From Ancylobacter novellus DSM 506 (lineage in GTDB: Bacteria; Pseudomonadota; Alphaproteobacteria; Rhizobiales; Xanthobacteraceae): a DNA stretch of 64,000 bases. A program made the translations under genes and the position numbers. Location of the stretch: positions 1,054,001 to 1,118,000 of the forward strand of contig NC_014217.1 of assembly GCF_000092925.1 (NCBI RefSeq), written 5' to 3'. The number at the start of each line of letters is the position of its first letter. Position 1 is the first letter of the stretch. Of the stretch, positions 52,801-62,902 are shown piece by piece. The notes beneath the pieces are model-generated. The model was not told the DNA's origin and did no database searches. It was given only the letters and a program-made list of their open reading frames with translations.

Positions 52801-54300
52801 TCAGCTCGCTTCGGCGAGCAGCGAGAGCTGCCGGGGGGCGACTTCGCCGACACGGTCAGTCAGCGGGGTCGGGTACTCGCCGGTGAAGCAGTGGTCGGTG
52901 AACTGCGGGCGCATCGGGTCGCGGCCCTCATAGCCCATCGACTTGTAGATGCCGTCGATGGAGAGGAAGGCGAGGCTGTCGGCGCCGATATAACGGCGCA
53001 TGCCTTCGAGGTCGTGCGTCGCGGCGAGCAGCTTGTCGCGGTCCGGCGTGTCGATGCCGTAATAGTCCGGGTGGGTGATCGGCGGCGAGGAGATGCGGAA
53101 ATGCACCTCGCGGGCGCCGGCCTCGCGCATCATGCGGACGATTTTGACCGAGGTGGTGCCACGGACCAGGCTGTCGTCGATCAGTACGATGCGCTTGCCC
53201 TCGACCACGGAGCGGTTTGCCGAGTGCTTCATGCGCACGCCCTGGTCGCGGATCGACTGGGTCGGCTGGATGAAGGTACGGCCCACATAGTGGTTGCGGA
53301 TGATGCCGAGCTCGTAGGGGATGCCCGAGGCCTGCGCATAGCCGATGGCGGCGGGCACGCCGGAATCCGGCACCGGCACCACCACGTCGGCATCCGCCGG
53401 CGCCTCGGCGGCCAGCTGCATGCCCATGGTCTTGCGCACCTGGTACACCGGACGGCCGCCGACGATGGAGTCCGGGCGGGCGAAATAGATGTACTCGAAG
53501 ATGCAGGGGCGCGGCGGCACCATGCCGAAGGGACGCAGCGTCTCCACCTTGTCGGAGGAGAAGACGATGACCTCGCCGGGCTCGATGTCACGCACGTGGC
53601 GCGCACCAATTATGTCGAGGGCGCAGGTCTCGGAGGTCAGGATCGGGTGGCCGTCGAGCTCGCCGAGCACCAGAGGGCGGATGCCGAGCGGGTCGCGGGC
53701 GCCGACCAACTTCTTGTTGGTGAGGCCGACGAAGGCATAGGCGCCCTCGATGGCGCGCAACGCCTCGACGAAACGCTCGGTGAAGCGGGCGCGGTTGGAG
53801 CGGGCGACGAGGTGCAGCATCACCTCGGTATCGGAGGTCGACTGGCAGATGGCGCCGTCGCGGATGAGCTGGCGGCGCAGCGTTAGGCCGTTGGTCAGGT
53901 TGCCGTTGTGGGCGATGGCGAAGCCGCCGCCGTCGAGCTCGGCGAAGAGCGGCTGCACGTTGCGCAGGATGGTCTCGCCGGTCGTCGAGTAGCGGACGTG
54001 GCCCACCGCGATATGGCCCGGCAGACGCTTGATCGCCTCGCCGTCGGAGAAGGCGTCGCCGACCAGGCCGAGGCGGCGCTCGGAGTGGAAACGGTTGCCG
54101 TCATAAGTGGTTATGCCGGCGGCTTCCTGTCCGCGGTGCTGCAAGGCGTGCAGGCCGAGGGCGGTGATGGCGGCGGCGTCGGGGTGCCCGAAGATGCCGA
54201 ACACGCCGCATTCCTCACGCAGCGTGTCGCCGTAATCGTCGTAAAAATCGTCGGCTACTGCCGATTTGGACACCACCTCGTCAACGGCTATGTCGGCCAT
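52801..54300 (-). CDS. purF: Amidophosphoribosyltransferase
   Basis: From ATG 54300 the protein has 499 residues. The N-terminal nucleophile is expected to be C31 in REECGVFGIFGH after removal of a ~30-residue propeptide. Gln-amidotransferase motifs (HRGQEAAGI, GHVRYSTTG, HNGNLTN) come first, and the phosphoribosyltransferase signature VLIDDSLVRGTTS is in the C-terminal half. It makes 5-phosphoribosylamine, the first committed purine step. A longer upstream frame lacks domain support. Confidence 0.96.
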   Translation of the reverse strand: MADIAVDEVVSKSAVADDFYDDYGDTLREECGVFGIFGHPDAAAITALGLHALQHRGQEAAGITTYDGNRFHSERRLGLVGDAFSDGEAIKRLPGHIAVGHVRYSTTGETILRNVQPLFAELDGGGFAIAHNGNLTNGLTLRRQLIRDGAICQSTSDTEVMLHLVARSNRARFTERFVEALRAIEGAYAFVGLTNKKLVGARDPLGIRPLVLGELDGHPILTSETCALDIIGARHVRDIEPGEVIVFSSDKVETLRPFGMVPPRPCIFEYIYFARPDSIVGGRPVYQVRKTMGMQLAAEAPADADVVVPVPDSGVPAAIGYAQASGIPYELGIIRNHYVGRTFIQPTQSIRDQGVRMKHSANRSVVEGKRIVLIDDSLVRGTTSVKIVRMMREAGAREVHFRISSPPITHPDYYGIDTPDRDKLLAATHDLEGMRRYIGADSLAFLSIDGIYKSMGYEGRDPMRPQFTDHCFTGEYPTPLTDRVGEVAPRQLSLLAEAS

Positions 54301-54400
54301 GGACTCTTCGCTCCGCTCCGCGCAGTCGAGGCTGCGCCCGCTCTCATGCTGAAATGCAACTGCGCCCCGGGGACGCCTTTGTCCCATGGGCGCGGTCGAA

Positions 54401-55000
54401 TTATGGCGCCGGCGGCTTCGCCGGGCCGGGAGCAGCCGGCGCCGGTCCCGGATTGAACGGCTCGGGCGGCGGCTCCGTCGGCTCGGCCTCCCGCGAGTTG
54501 CGGATGTCGCGTATCAGCGTCTCGGGGTCTTCCGGCAATACGGAGATGAGCCAGTCACCCGCACTTTGCAAGACCACCTTGGACCGCGCGTCACGAATCC
54601 ACTCGGGCTGGCCCTGCTCGTTCTGGACCAGCCAGTTGAAGAACAGGAAGGCCACAACCATGATCAGAAAGCCGCGCGCCAGCCCGAACAGGAAGCCGAG
54701 CGTGCGGTCGAGCGCGCCGATGCGGCTGTCGAGCACGAGGTCGGAGATGCGCACGGTGATGATCGAGACGATCAGCAGCGTGACGAGGAAGACGCCGCCC
54801 ACGCTCGCCGCCATCGCGAAGGTGTCGTTCGCGATGTATTGCTTCGCGAGCGGCAGGACGTGCGGGTAAGCATAGAGCGTGACGACCGCCGCGATCACCC
54901 ATGAGGCGATGGCGAAGACCTCGCGGACGAAGCCGCGGACCATGGCCAGAAGGCCGGAGATCACCATCACGGCGACGAGGATGATGTCGAGCAGCGTCAA
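54401..55000 (-). CDS. cvpA: CvpA family protein
   Basis: The 199-residue protein has four predicted helices, beginning MTLLDIILVAVMVISGLLAMVRGFVREVFAI, with the CvpA motif DRTLGFLFGLARGFLI. A proline-rich tail ends in PGPAPAAPGPAKPP. CvpA is linked with colicin V production and with envelope stress. It lies between radA and purF, its usual place in alphaproteobacteria. Confidence 0.92.
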   Translation of the reverse strand: MTLLDIILVAVMVISGLLAMVRGFVREVFAIASWVIAAVVTLYAYPHVLPLAKQYIANDTFAMAASVGGVFLVTLLIVSIITVRISDLVLDSRIGALDRTLGFLFGLARGFLIMVVAFLFFNWLVQNEQGQPEWIRDARSKVVLQSAGDWLISVLPEDPETLIRDIRNSREAEPTEPPPEPFNPGPAPAAPGPAKPPAP

Positions 55001-55126
55001 GACTATCGCACCGTGACTGTGGTGGCTTCCGGCGAAGGCGGAGCGAATCTTTCGCGATTCGAGCCCAGAAGAGGGCCGCGCGAGCTATAGCGCGACCTGC
55101 CGCTTCCGTCATCCCTCTCGCGCCGG

Positions 55127-56554
55127 TTATCCCTCCTGACGTTCGCGCGCCGGGCGCCGGGCGCCTCTCGCGGCGATACCGGCGACGATGTCGCCGAGCG
55201 AGGAGACACTCTCGACGGCCAGCGGCGCCTCTTCCTTGGCGCCGTTCCCATTCCCCTTGGCAGAACCTTTGGCTTCCGGCGCGACGGCGCGGGTGAAGCC
55301 GAGCTTGGCCGCTTCCTTCAGCCGCGCCATGGCGTGGGGCACGGCGCGCACCGCGCCGGTGAGGCTGACCTCGCCGAAATACACGCCGTCCGGCGGCAAA
55401 ACGGCGCCGGAGAGCGAGGAGACCAGCGCCGCGGCGACGGCGAGGTCGGCCGCCGGCTCGGTGATGCGGAAGCCGCCGGCGACGTTGAGATGTACGTCAT
55501 GCGCGCCGAGCTTCACCCCGCAGCGGGCTTCCAGCACCGCCAGCACCATGGACAGCCGGCTCGGGTCCCAGCCGACCACGGCGCGGCGCGGCGTGCCGAG
55601 GCTGGTCGGCACGACGAGAGCCTGGATCTCCACCAGCACCGGGCGGGTGCCCTCCATGCCGGCATAGACGGCGGTGCCGGGTGCGCCGCGGTCACGGTTC
55701 GACAGGAAGAGTTCGGAAGGATTCGCCACCTCGGCGAGGCCGAGGCCGGTCATCTCGAACACGCCGATCTCGTCGGTCGGCCCGAAGCGGTTCTTCTGCG
55801 CCCGCAGGATGCGGAAATGATGCGCGCCGTCGCCCTCGAAGGAGAGCACGGCGTCCACCATATGCTCGACCACGCGCGGGCCGGCGATCTGCCCGTCCTT
55901 GGTGACGTGCCCGACGAGGATGACGGCCGCACCTGCGCGCTTGGCGAAGCGGATCAGTATCTGCGCCGAGGAGCGGACCTGCGTCACCGTGCCGGGGGCC
56001 GATTCCACCGTGTCCGTCCACATGGTCTGGATCGAATCGATCACGACCAAAGCGGGGCGCCTGCCCTCTGCCAGTGTAGCGACGATGTCCTCGACATTGG
56101 TCTCGGCGGCGAGCTCGACTGCCGCGCCGGCAAGGCCGAGGCGCTCGGCACGCAGGCGCACCTGCGCCACCGCCTCCTCGCCCGAGACATAGATGATGCG
56201 GTGGCCGGCTTCCGCCAGCGCCGCCGAGGCCTGGATCAGCAGGGTCGACTTGCCGATGCCGGGATCGCCGCCGATCAGCAGCACCGAGCCCGGCACCAGG
56301 CCGCCGCCGGCGACGCGGTCGAGCTCGGAAATGCCGACGCGGATGCGGGGTGCGTCTTCGGAGGTGCCGGACAGGCTTTCCAGCGCGATCAACCGGCCCT
56401 TGCGCCCGCCGCGTAGCGTCGCCGGCAGGGTGTCACCGGGCGGGGCTTCCTCGGCGATGGAGTTCCAGGCGCCGCAGGCGTCGCACTTGCCCTGCCAGCG
56501 CGTATGCGCGGCGCCGCAGACCTGGCAGATGAAGGAGGCGGTGCGCTTGGCCAT
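55127..56554 (-). CDS. radA: DNA repair protein RadA
   Basis: The 475-residue protein has an N-terminal zinc motif (CQVCG ... CDACG), Walker A GGDPGIGKSTLLIQ, the RadA-specific KNRFGPTDEIGVFEM and a C-terminal Lon-protease-like domain (GGFRITEPAADLAVAAALVSS). RadA promotes branch migration in recombination. It is followed by a K/G/E-rich tail. Confidence 0.95.
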   Translation of the reverse strand: MAKRTASFICQVCGAAHTRWQGKCDACGAWNSIAEEAPPGDTLPATLRGGRKGRLIALESLSGTSEDAPRIRVGISELDRVAGGGLVPGSVLLIGGDPGIGKSTLLIQASAALAEAGHRIIYVSGEEAVAQVRLRAERLGLAGAAVELAAETNVEDIVATLAEGRRPALVVIDSIQTMWTDTVESAPGTVTQVRSSAQILIRFAKRAGAAVILVGHVTKDGQIAGPRVVEHMVDAVLSFEGDGAHHFRILRAQKNRFGPTDEIGVFEMTGLGLAEVANPSELFLSNRDRGAPGTAVYAGMEGTRPVLVEIQALVVPTSLGTPRRAVVGWDPSRLSMVLAVLEARCGVKLGAHDVHLNVAGGFRITEPAADLAVAAALVSSLSGAVLPPDGVYFGEVSLTGAVRAVPHAMARLKEAAKLGFTRAVAPEAKGSAKGNGNGAKEEAPLAVESVSSLGDIVAGIAARGARRPARERQEG

Positions 56555-56626
56555 GGCGGATCAGCAGCCCGAACGTGAATCGACCAGCGAGGTTCTAGCG
56601 CCATTCTGCGCGAGAACAAACAGGGA

Positions 56627-57751
56627 TCAAGCGCCCTGCACCCAGCGGCGATGATAGCGCCGGCCGAGGCTGGTCAGAATCTCGTAGTCGATGGTGGCGG
56701 AATGGCGCGCGAGGTCCTCAAGGGCCAGCCCGTCGCCGAGCAGGGTGGCAAAGTCGCCCGCCGCCACCGCGTCCTCGTCGACATCGGTGATGTCGACGGC
56801 CAAGAGGTCCATGGAGATGCGCCCGATCAGCGGGCAGCGATGGCCGCCCACCACCGCCTCCGCCCCGGGACGCAGGTCCGAGGCGCTGGCGAGTCGCGGG
56901 ATGCCGTCGGCATAGCCGGCGGAGAGGATGGCGACGCGGGATTCGCGCTTCGCCGTGTGCGCGGCGCCGTAGCCGATGGTCTCGCCCTCATGGACGCGGC
57001 GTATCTGAACGATGCGCAGGTCGAGCCGCACCACCGGCTGCAGCGGGGCGACGTCGGCGCGCGGGCGGGCGCCATAGACGGCGATGCCGGGGCGCACGAG
57101 GTCGAAATGGAGCGAGGGGTCGCCGAGCGCGCCGGCGGAATTGGCCAGCGAGGCGCGCACATCCGGGAACAGCGCCACAATTGCCTGGAAATCCTCGAGC
57201 TGACGGTCGGTGAGCGGATGGCCCGGCTCGTCGGCGCAGGCGAGATGGCTCATCAGGAGCGCTAGCGGGAAGCCGAGTTCGTCGCGTCCCTCGGCGACGT
57301 TCACCGCCTCGGCGGCGCTCAGTCCCAGCCGGTTCATCCCTGTGTCGACATGCAGAGCCGCCGGCAACGGTTCCCCGGTGCGCTCGCAGAATTGCTGCCA
57401 GCGCTCGATCTCCGGCACGCTGCCGAGGACCGGGAGCAGGGCGTGTTGCTGGTAGGTCGCTTCGGTGCCGGGGAAGAGGCCGTTGAGCACGAAGATCTCG
57501 GCGTCTGGCAGCAGTTCGCGCAGCTTGCGCGCCTCGCTCAACAGGGCGACGAAGAAGGTGCGCGCGCCCGCGTGCCACAGCGTCGAGGCGGTGGGGACGA
57601 GGCCGAGGCCATAGGCGTCGCCCTTCACCACGGCGGCGCATTTGGCCGGGGCGACGCGGGCGGCGACGTCCCGGAAATTCGCGGCGAGGGCGGAGAGGTC
57701 GATGGTGAGGACGCCGCCGGCCTCGTTCAGCGGGATGTCGCGGTCGGTCAC
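56627..57751 (-). CDS. alr: Alanine racemase
   Basis: The 374-residue protein has the PLP lysine K43 in VVKGDAYGLG, the barrel features VDTGMNRLGL and VRPGIAVYG, and the C-terminal catalytic region IGRISMDLLAVDI. It makes D-alanine for peptidoglycan. It follows dnaB by 10 bp on the same strand. Confidence 0.95.
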   Translation of the reverse strand: MTDRDIPLNEAGGVLTIDLSALAANFRDVAARVAPAKCAAVVKGDAYGLGLVPTASTLWHAGARTFFVALLSEARKLRELLPDAEIFVLNGLFPGTEATYQQHALLPVLGSVPEIERWQQFCERTGEPLPAALHVDTGMNRLGLSAAEAVNVAEGRDELGFPLALLMSHLACADEPGHPLTDRQLEDFQAIVALFPDVRASLANSAGALGDPSLHFDLVRPGIAVYGARPRADVAPLQPVVRLDLRIVQIRRVHEGETIGYGAAHTAKRESRVAILSAGYADGIPRLASASDLRPGAEAVVGGHRCPLIGRISMDLLAVDITDVDEDAVAAGDFATLLGDGLALEDLARHSATIDYEILTSLGRRYHRRWVQGA

Positions 57752-57761
57752 GATGGCGAAC

Positions 57762-59246
57762 TCAATGCTCGGGCAGACGGTCGTTCTGGGCCAGCGTCGT
57801 GAAGCGGGTGTACTGGGCCTCGAAGGCGACCTTCACCGTGCCGGTGGGGCCGTGGCGCTGCTTGCCGATGATGATCTCGGCGATGCCCTGCGCCGCCTTC
57901 ATGTCCTGGTCCCACTTGAACCATTCCTCCGTGCCTTCCTTCGGCTCGCGGCTCTTGAGGTAATATTCCTCGCGGAAGACGAACATCACCACGTCGGCAT
58001 CCTGCTCGATGGAGCCGGATTCGCGAAGGTCGGACAATTGCGGACGCTTGTCGTCGCGGCTTTCCACCTGACGCGAGAGCTGGGACAGCGCCATGATCGG
58101 CACGCCGAGCTCCTTGGCGAGCGCCTTCAGGCCGGTGGTGATCTCGGTGATCTCCTGCACGCGGCCCTGCGAGGAGCTCTTGGAGGAGCCGGTGAGCAGC
58201 TGGAGATAGTCCACCACCATGAAGTCGAGGCCGCGCTGGCGCTTGAGACGCCGCGCGCGGGCGCGCAACTGGGCGATGGAGATGCCGCCGGTGTCGTCGA
58301 TATAGAGCGGGATCGTCTGCATCATCTGGGCGCAGCTGGCGAGCTTGTCGAACTCGTGCTCGGAGATGTCGCCGCGACGGATCTTGTAGGAGGCGATCTC
58401 GGCCTGCTCGGCGAGGATACGGGTGGCGAGCTGCTCGGCCGACATTTCCAGCGAGAAGAAGCCGACCACGCCGCCGTTGAGCGCCCGGATCGAGCCGTCC
58501 GGCAGCGTCTCCGACTGGTAGGCGGCGGCCACGTTGAAGGCGATGTTGGTGGCGAGCGACGTCTTGCCCATGGCGGGGCGGCCGGCGAGGATGATCAGGT
58601 CGGAGGGCTGTAGGCCGCCCATCATGTGGTCGAGGTCGTCGAGCCCCGAGGCGGTGCCGGACAGGTGCCCGTCGCGCTGGAAGGCGCGACTCGCCATGTC
58701 GACCGCTTCCTTGAGCGCATCGTTGAATTTCAGGAAGCCGCCATCGTAGCGGCCGGTCTCGGCGAGCTCGTAGAGCCGCTTCTCGGCGTCCTCGATCTGG
58801 TCCTGCGGCGTGGCGTCGATCGCCGCGTCATAGGCTTCGTTGACGATCTCCTCGCCGATCGCGATCAGGTCGCGGCGCACCGACAGGTCGTAAATGGTGC
58901 GGCCATAGTCCTCGGCGTTGATGATCGTCGTCGCCTCGGCGGCGAGGCGCGCGAGATATTGCGGCGCGGTCAGTCCGGCGACATCGAAATCCGCCGGAAG
59001 GAAGGTCTTCAGCGTCACCGGCGTCGCCACCTTGCCGGCGCGGATCAGCGCCGCCGCGGTCTCGTAGATGGCGATGTGGACCGGCTCGAAGAAATGCCGC
59101 GGCTCCAGGAAGTCCGAGACCCGGTAGAACGCCTCGTTGTTGACGAGGATGGCGCCGAGCAGCGCCTGCTCCGCCTCGATGTTGTGCGGGGCGCTGCGAT
59201 AATTGGTGTCGGGCGCCGCCTGAGGGCGGGCAGGAGAATCGAGCAT
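57762..59246 (-). CDS. dnaB: Replicative DNA helicase
   Basis: The 494-residue protein has the N-terminal dimerisation domain (NIEAEQALLGAILVNNEAF), the Walker A motif GRPAMGKTSLATNIA, GFFSLEMSAEQLATRIL and VVDYLQLL. It unwinds DNA ahead of the replication fork. It is in the conserved rplI-dnaB-alr-radA order with cfa inserted after rplI. Confidence 0.97.
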   Translation of the reverse strand: MLDSPARPQAAPDTNYRSAPHNIEAEQALLGAILVNNEAFYRVSDFLEPRHFFEPVHIAIYETAAALIRAGKVATPVTLKTFLPADFDVAGLTAPQYLARLAAEATTIINAEDYGRTIYDLSVRRDLIAIGEEIVNEAYDAAIDATPQDQIEDAEKRLYELAETGRYDGGFLKFNDALKEAVDMASRAFQRDGHLSGTASGLDDLDHMMGGLQPSDLIILAGRPAMGKTSLATNIAFNVAAAYQSETLPDGSIRALNGGVVGFFSLEMSAEQLATRILAEQAEIASYKIRRGDISEHEFDKLASCAQMMQTIPLYIDDTGGISIAQLRARARRLKRQRGLDFMVVDYLQLLTGSSKSSSQGRVQEITEITTGLKALAKELGVPIMALSQLSRQVESRDDKRPQLSDLRESGSIEQDADVVMFVFREEYYLKSREPKEGTEEWFKWDQDMKAAQGIAEIIIGKQRHGPTGTVKVAFEAQYTRFTTLAQNDRLPEH

Positions 59247-59417
59247 TTCGGTTCCGGCCTTGGACTGACCCGATAGGCCTATCGCACCTTCCCCCGCAGG
59301 GGAACGATTCGCAGAGCCAATGATCGGCCGGAAAGGTCCGGTGGAGAAGTGCGGGAACTGCGGGGATAAGTCCCGCTCGCGCTGGTGGTGGGCCGGCCGC
59401 GCTACACGGCCATACCG

Positions 59418-60680
59418 CTACTCCCCCGCCAGCCGCAGACCCGGCCGGCTCTCCTTCTCCATCCGCTTCAGCGCCGCCTCGCCCTCGGCGATGTAGCTGC
59501 GGGTGAGCGGCACCACGCCCTCGCGCTTGGCCAGCTGCACCTGGAAGATCATCATCCCCTGGTGGCGGAAGGCCATCTCGGAGGAGGCGAGGTAGAACTC
59601 GAACATCCGCACGAATCGCTGGTCGTAGAGCCGCTCCACCTCCTCGCGATGGGCGAGGAAGCGTTCGCGCCAGGCCTTCAGCGTCTCGGCATAGTGCAGG
59701 CGCAGGATTTCGATGTCGGTGACGAACAGGCCCGCGCGCTCGATGGCGGGCAGCACCTCCGACAAGGCCGGGATGTAGCCGCCGGGGAAGATGTATTTGG
59801 CGATCCATGGATTGGTGATGCCCGGGCCTTCCGAGCGGCCGATGGAGTGGATCAGGGCCACGCCGTCGTCCTTCAGAAGCTGCGCCACCTTGCCGAAATA
59901 CTCGTCGTAATGGCCGATCCCGACATGCTCGAACATGCCGACCGAGACGATGCGGTCGAACGGGCCGGGCACGTCGCGATAATCCTGCAGGCGGAAATCG
60001 GCGCGGTCGGCAAGCCCGCGTTCCTCGGCGCGGCACCGGGCGACGCCGTGCTGTTCCTGGGAGAGGGTGACGCCGGTCACCTTCGCCCCGGCATTGCCCG
60101 CGAGATAGAGCCCCATGCCGCCCCAGCCGCAGCCGATGTCGAGCGCGGTGAGGTCCGGCTTGTCGAATTTCAGCTTGGCGGCGATGTGGCGCTTCTTGGC
60201 GAGCTGGGCGTCGTCCAGCGACTGGCCCGGATGCTCGAAATAGGCGCAGGAATATTGCCGGTCGGCGTCGAGGAACAGCGAGTAGAGCCGCCCGTCGAGG
60301 TCGTAGTGATGGGCGACGTTCTTCTGCGCCCGCGCCCTGTGATTGAACTGCGCCAGACGCCGGAAGGCGAAGCGCAGCTTCATCAAGAGCTTGGCGCTGG
60401 TGCTCGGAACGGTGCCGAGGCCGACATGGGCCATCAGCAAGGCGAGCACGCCGGCCATGTCGCCTTCCTCGATGACGAGGCCGCCTTCCATATAGGCCTC
60501 GCCGAACTTCAGCTCGGGATCGAGGACGATCTGGCGCTGCCAGGCTTCGGAGGTGAAGCGCACGACGAGCGGCTCGCCCGTGCCGTCTCCGAAGACGGCG
60601 CGCGCGCCGGACGCAAAGATGACGGTGAGGGAACCGTGGCGCACGAGGCGCCCGAGGACCTGCGAGAGCAACCGTTCCAT
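59418..60680 (-). CDS. cfa: Cyclopropane-fatty-acid-phospholipid synthase
   Basis: From ATG 60680 the protein has 420 residues. An N-terminal lipid-binding domain (to ~110) precedes a SAM methyltransferase: NVAHHYDLDGRLYSLFLDADRQYSCAYF, DIGCGWGGMGLYLA, SVGMFEHVGIGHYDEYF and KYIFPGGYIP. It methylenates unsaturated phospholipid chains in the membrane. The frame extends 26 codons upstream but the preferred ATG leads directly into the domain. It breaks the usual rplI-dnaB adjacency. Confidence 0.92.
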   Translation of the reverse strand: MERLLSQVLGRLVRHGSLTVIFASGARAVFGDGTGEPLVVRFTSEAWQRQIVLDPELKFGEAYMEGGLVIEEGDMAGVLALLMAHVGLGTVPSTSAKLLMKLRFAFRRLAQFNHRARAQKNVAHHYDLDGRLYSLFLDADRQYSCAYFEHPGQSLDDAQLAKKRHIAAKLKFDKPDLTALDIGCGWGGMGLYLAGNAGAKVTGVTLSQEQHGVARCRAEERGLADRADFRLQDYRDVPGPFDRIVSVGMFEHVGIGHYDEYFGKVAQLLKDDGVALIHSIGRSEGPGITNPWIAKYIFPGGYIPALSEVLPAIERAGLFVTDIEILRLHYAETLKAWRERFLAHREEVERLYDQRFVRMFEFYLASSEMAFRHQGMMIFQVQLAKREGVVPLTRSYIAEGEAALKRMEKESRPGLRLAGE

Positions 60681-60860
60681 CGGCCAACTCCAACGGTACG
60701 AGCGGCTCCGGACGCCAACCACCAGCGGCTTCATCCAGCCGCCAGGGCTCTTCTTCAAGCGCGCAGACCGCCTGCCCAGCCCCTGGGCATGTCATTGATG
60801 CTGCATATCATTGCATCACATCTATCGCGTCGCAACATTCCCTGTATTTCAAACGCATGC

Positions 60861-60888
60861 AAAAAAGCCCGGCCGCGAACGGCCGGGC
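60861..60888 (-). terminator. Terminator downstream of rplI
   Basis: GCCCGGCCG and CGGCCGGGC form a 9-bp stem with loop CGAA, followed on the minus strand by TTTTTTGC. It ends the rpsF-rpsR-rplI transcript, 35 bp after the rplI stop. Confidence 0.85.
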
Positions 60889-60922
60889 TACGCAATTCGA
60901 CGTATTACGTTGGGTAAATGCT

Positions 60923-61492
60923 TCAGGCCTGCTCGGCTTCAGCCTCGTCGCCGGCCTCGGCCGGAGCTTCCTCCAAGTATTCGTCCTCTTCCTCGTCGTC
61001 GCGCACGACGGTGAGGTCTTCACCACGCGACTGGCGGGCGGCTTCCTCGGGGCTGCGGGCGACGTTGGCGCGGACGGTCACCTCGACCTCCGGGTGCAGC
61101 GTCACCGGCACCTCGTGCAGGCCGATGGTCTTGATCGGGTGGTTGAGCACGATCTGGTGACGGGCGACCGAGAAGCCAGCCGCAGTCAGCGCCTCGGCGA
61201 TGTCGCGGGTCGACACCGAGCCGTAGAGCTGGCCGGTCTCGCCAGCCTGGCGCACCAGCACCACCTCGGTGCCGTTGAGCTTCTCGCCGACCTTGGCGGC
61301 CTCGGTCTTGAGCTCGAGATTGCGGGTCTCAAGCTGGGCCTTCATGGTCTCGAAGCGGGTCTTGTTCTCCTTGGTGGCGCGCAGCGCCTTGCCCGAGGGC
61401 AGGAGGAAGTTGCGGGCGAAACCGTCCTTGACGCGGACGACTTCACCCATCTGGCCGAGCTTGGCCACGCGTTCCAGCAGAATGACTTCCAT
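60923..61492 (-). CDS. rplI: 50S ribosomal protein L9
   Basis: The 189-residue protein starts with [40 protein letters not shown], the L9 N-terminal domain, then a long helix and the C-terminal domain. An acidic tail ([26 protein letters not shown]) extends it beyond the ~150 residues of most bacteria; long L9 proteins are common in alphaproteobacteria. It is the last gene of the ribosomal operon. Confidence 0.97.
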   Translation of the reverse strand: MEVILLERVAKLGQMGEVVRVKDGFARNFLLPSGKALRATKENKTRFETMKAQLETRNLELKTEAAKVGEKLNGTEVVLVRQAGETGQLYGSVSTRDIAEALTAAGFSVARHQIVLNHPIKTIGLHEVPVTLHPEVEVTVRANVARSPEEAARQSRGEDLTVVRDDEEEDEYLEEAPAEAGDEAEAEQA

Positions 61493-61534
61493 TTCAGTTC
61501 TCCGTTCGATTCGTCAGTTTCTTGGAATTCGGCA

Positions 61535-62491
61535 TCAGCCGTCATTGGCCGCGGGCGGCCCCTTGGGCGGGCTCCCGCGCTTGAAGCGGCCGCGAAGGCC
61601 GAAGAGGGTCTCGGCGAGGCCGAGCAAAGCGAGGGCGGCGAAGGGCCAGCCCAGCGCCAGCGCCGCGATCCACACCGTGGCGATGACCAGCGTGCGCCCC
61701 GCCGCGCCGCGGGTGATCCAGTGGATCGTCGCAAGGCCGATGAAGGCGAATGCCATGACCAGCGTCGCGCCGAGCAGTTCCGCGAGCAGGCCGACGAAGC
61801 CGTCGTCGAGGCTGGCGGCGATGAGGGCGCCGATCAGCAGCGCCACGCTGGCGCGGGGCACGGATATGGCGGCGAGGTCCGGCCAGGGCCGCATCAGCCG
61901 GCCGGAAAGGCGTGCGGCATGGGCGGCGAGCCAGAGATTGGCGAGCTGCGTCACCATGGTGACGACGGCGGCGGCCGGCGGCATGACGATGACCAGGAGG
62001 TCGACCAGCCGGCCGGTATCGGCGCCGGGAACGCCGGGGTGTTCCTCGAACATCGCCTGGAACATCTCGCGCAGCGCCGCCTGGTAGCCCTCGACGCTGC
62101 CGGCCACCAGCGGGATCAGCGCGGCGACCGCAAGGCAGCCGAGGATGGCGGCGGCAAGCACGACGCGACCGACAGGAAACCATTCGAGCGGGCCGTCCGG
62201 CTGCGCCTGCCGCGCCATCAGCGCGAGATAGGCGAGCGCATAGGCCGGCAGGCCGACGCCGGCGACATAGGCGGTCAGCAGCTCGAGGCCGAAGAAGACG
62301 CCGATACCGACCGCAGCGGTCGAGGCGGCCACCAGCGCCGAGAGATGCGACCAGCCGAGGCCGACGATGAGGACGGGCAGGGGAGCGAGGTAGAACAGCG
62401 GCAAGGCGAGGGCACTGCCGGTCGCGACGGTGGCGACCAGGAGGGCTGACGCCACGCCGGCGCCGAAGGCTATGAGCCAGTTCTGAACCAT
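61535..62491 (-). CDS. DUF2232 membrane protein
   Basis: From ATG 62491 the protein has 318 residues with eight or more predicted helices. The pattern (LVATVATGSALALPLFYLAPLPVLIVGLGW at the N-terminus) is that of the DUF2232 family, which in alphaproteobacteria lies between rpsR and rplI. The function is unknown. The frame extends 44 codons upstream, but the first hydrophobic segment begins after M62491. Confidence 0.88.
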   Translation of the reverse strand: MVQNWLIAFGAGVASALLVATVATGSALALPLFYLAPLPVLIVGLGWSHLSALVAASTAAVGIGVFFGLELLTAYVAGVGLPAYALAYLALMARQAQPDGPLEWFPVGRVVLAAAILGCLAVAALIPLVAGSVEGYQAALREMFQAMFEEHPGVPGADTGRLVDLLVIVMPPAAAVVTMVTQLANLWLAAHAARLSGRLMRPWPDLAAISVPRASVALLIGALIAASLDDGFVGLLAELLGATLVMAFAFIGLATIHWITRGAAGRTLVIATVWIAALALGWPFAALALLGLAETLFGLRGRFKRGSPPKGPPAANDG

Positions 62492-62635
62492 CGACGAGCT
62501 GTCCCGCTCCGAGCGGTTAGAGGCGGATCCATGTCCGCCCCAGCTGAAGGACCGCCGGGACCATCCCGCGGGCCTGTCGCAAAATCTGAAAGTCGGCGTC
62601 CCCGGCCTTGGCCGAGGACGCAAAACGTCACGCGA

Positions 62636-62902
62636 TCAGCGGATCACGAAGGGCAGCAGGCCGAGGAAGCGGGCGCGCTTGATCGCCTGGGCGAGCTCGC
62701 GCTGCTTCTTGGCGGAGACCGCCGTGATGCGCGAGGGGACGATCTTGCCGCGCTCGGAGATGTAGCGCTGCAGCAGCCGCACGTCCTTGTAGTCGATCTT
62801 CGGGGCGTTGGCGCCGGAGAACGGGCAGGTCTTGCGACGACGGAAGAAGGGGCGACGCGCGCCCGTGTTGGCGGAAGGACCGCCGGTGCCACCGAAAGCC
62901 AT
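62636..62902 (-). CDS. rpsR: 30S ribosomal protein S18
   Basis: From ATG 62902 the protein has 88 residues. It contains [65 protein letters not shown]. The ATG shares one base with the rpsF stop (TGATG), so the two are coupled. A GTG one codon upstream is less likely. Confidence 0.97.
   Translation of the reverse strand: MAFGGTGGPSANTGARRPFFRRRKTCPFSGANAPKIDYKDVRLLQRYISERGKIVPSRITAVSAKKQRELAQAIKRARFLGLLPFVIR

Noticed and set aside
51586..53886. 766-codon plus-strand frame opposite the SDR, VOC and purF genes
   Set aside because: Its translation is low-complexity (R, A, G, H, D rich) with no domain. The three opposite genes are well supported.
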